From positions 1-11,245 of the forward strand of contig JAJYHW010000015.1 in assembly GCA_021784535.1 (NCBI GenBank): a stretch of 11,245 nucleotides of DNA. Direction: 5' to 3'. How positions within the stretch are numbered: the stretch's first letter is position 1; every line of letters begins with the position of its first letter. Below are positions 10,928 through 11,245 of the stretch, one piece after another. Made by a program: the position numbers and the translations under genes. The DNA is from a bacterium (GTDB lineage Bacteria; Patescibacteriota; Microgenomatia; Levybacterales; UBA12049). A model generated the notes under the pieces. That model was not told where the DNA came from. It searched no databases and worked only from the letters and a program-made list of their open reading frames with translations.

Positions 10928-11245
10928 CTAATTGGAGACAGCATACAATGCTTTTTGGAAATCAAAAAAAGTCTTACGAATTTTTTCTACATCACCAAGA
11001 GCTTCTTCTGCATCAGAAATCGCGCTATATTGCAGATTAAGTAATATTGGCAATTTTTCTTCATCAAGCTCTTCAACGCCGTTTTCAATATATTTTGAAA
11101 GAATAAATTTGATAAAATCTTTATGATTTTTATCTAACCCATCGAAGATACGGTCTTTTGCTTCGTTAACCCGTTCTTTTCTCGTAATTGGTTTGGTATT
11201 AAATGCAATATACGCGAGCAAATCGAATAAATCGCTAGTTCCTGT
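10928..11245 (-). CDS. hsdR: Type I restriction enzyme subunit R, C-terminal end (partial)
   Basis: Only the last 105 codons are in the window; the frame stays open to the right edge and ends with TAG at 10928-10930. The fragment begins TGTSDLFDLLAYIAFNTKPI and continues TRKERVNEAKDRIF, matching the start of the EcoEI-type R-subunit C-terminal domain (SDLYDVLAYVAF...LTR-ERA). It is followed by the helical segment HKDFIKFILSKYIENGVEEL and a Glu-rich end. In the full protein this domain follows an N-terminal nuclease and a DEAD-like translocase; the R subunit cleaves DNA in complex with HsdM and HsdS, none of which are in view. The match is to a C-terminal domain only, so the nuclease and motor parts cannot be checked here. 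An alternative is another SNF2/DEAD-type protein sharing this C-terminal domain. Confidence 0.75.
   Translation of the reverse strand, partial: TGTSDLFDLLAYIAFNTKPITRKERVNEAKDRIFDGLDKNHKDFIKFILSKYIENGVEELDEEKLPILLNLQYSAISDAEEALGDVEKIRKTFFDFQKALYAVSN

Noticed and set aside
1..11245. CRISPR array, tRNA/rRNA genes, insertion sequences, attachment sites, riboswitch before metK
   Set aside because: No repeat-spacer pattern, cloverleaf, transposase or integrase was seen. The gap before metK is 16 nt, far too short for a SAM riboswitch.

Overview
This is an 11.2 kb piece of bacterial chromosome with moderate GC. Its gene content and style suggest a Patescibacteria (CPR) genome, probably of the Parcubacteria type, though this is inference rather than a placement. 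The supporting signs are compact packing (convergent stop codons overlap or lie 3 nt apart), many small proteins of no known family, an almost complete absence of Shine-Dalgarno sites, and a SemiSWEET protein with a basic/His-rich N-terminal extension. TGA is used as a stop codon, for example at 2625-2627, so the UGA-recoded Gracilibacteria/SR1 lineages are excluded. No rRNA, tRNA, CRISPR array, transposase or integrase is visible.

Left part (1-3.5 kb): the end of a large, charged, coiled-coil-rich protein that enters from outside the window is followed by a 115-aa acidic helical protein, probably in the same transcript. Facing them is a minus-strand pair that looks like a toxin-antitoxin module: a DUF6922-like small protein whose 3' end overlaps an AbiEii/AbiGii nucleotidyltransferase by 55 nt.

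Middle (3.6-8.1 kb): an uncharacterised multi-pass membrane protein lies directly upstream of metK (S-adenosylmethionine synthetase). Next comes a secreted Cys-pair protein with its own promoter, then a minus-strand Cas4/RecB-like PD-(D/E)XK nuclease with four iron-sulfur cysteines and no cas genes nearby. The nuclease is divergent from an FKBP-type prolyl isomerase across a mirror-image promoter. A small 98-aa protein and a 52-aa acidic protein close the block tail to tail.

Right part (8.1-11.2 kb): a TspO/MBR membrane protein (minus) is divergent from a tRNA-dihydrouridine synthase (plus). A SemiSWEET transporter, a DEDDy 3'-5' exonuclease (minus) and the C-terminal end of a type I restriction subunit R (minus, running off the right edge) follow.

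The most striking shared property is regulatory. Seven start codons (3513, 7209, 7260, 8091, 8765, 8890, 10892) lie only 6-9 nt downstream of a good sigma70-type -10 box, so transcription should begin at or within a few bases of the start codon. Leaderless mRNA therefore looks like the normal mode in this region. There is no large multi-gene pathway here. The genes that act together are the putative toxin-antitoxin pair, the coiled-coil/115-aa pair, and possibly the restriction subunit with the neighbouring exonuclease.
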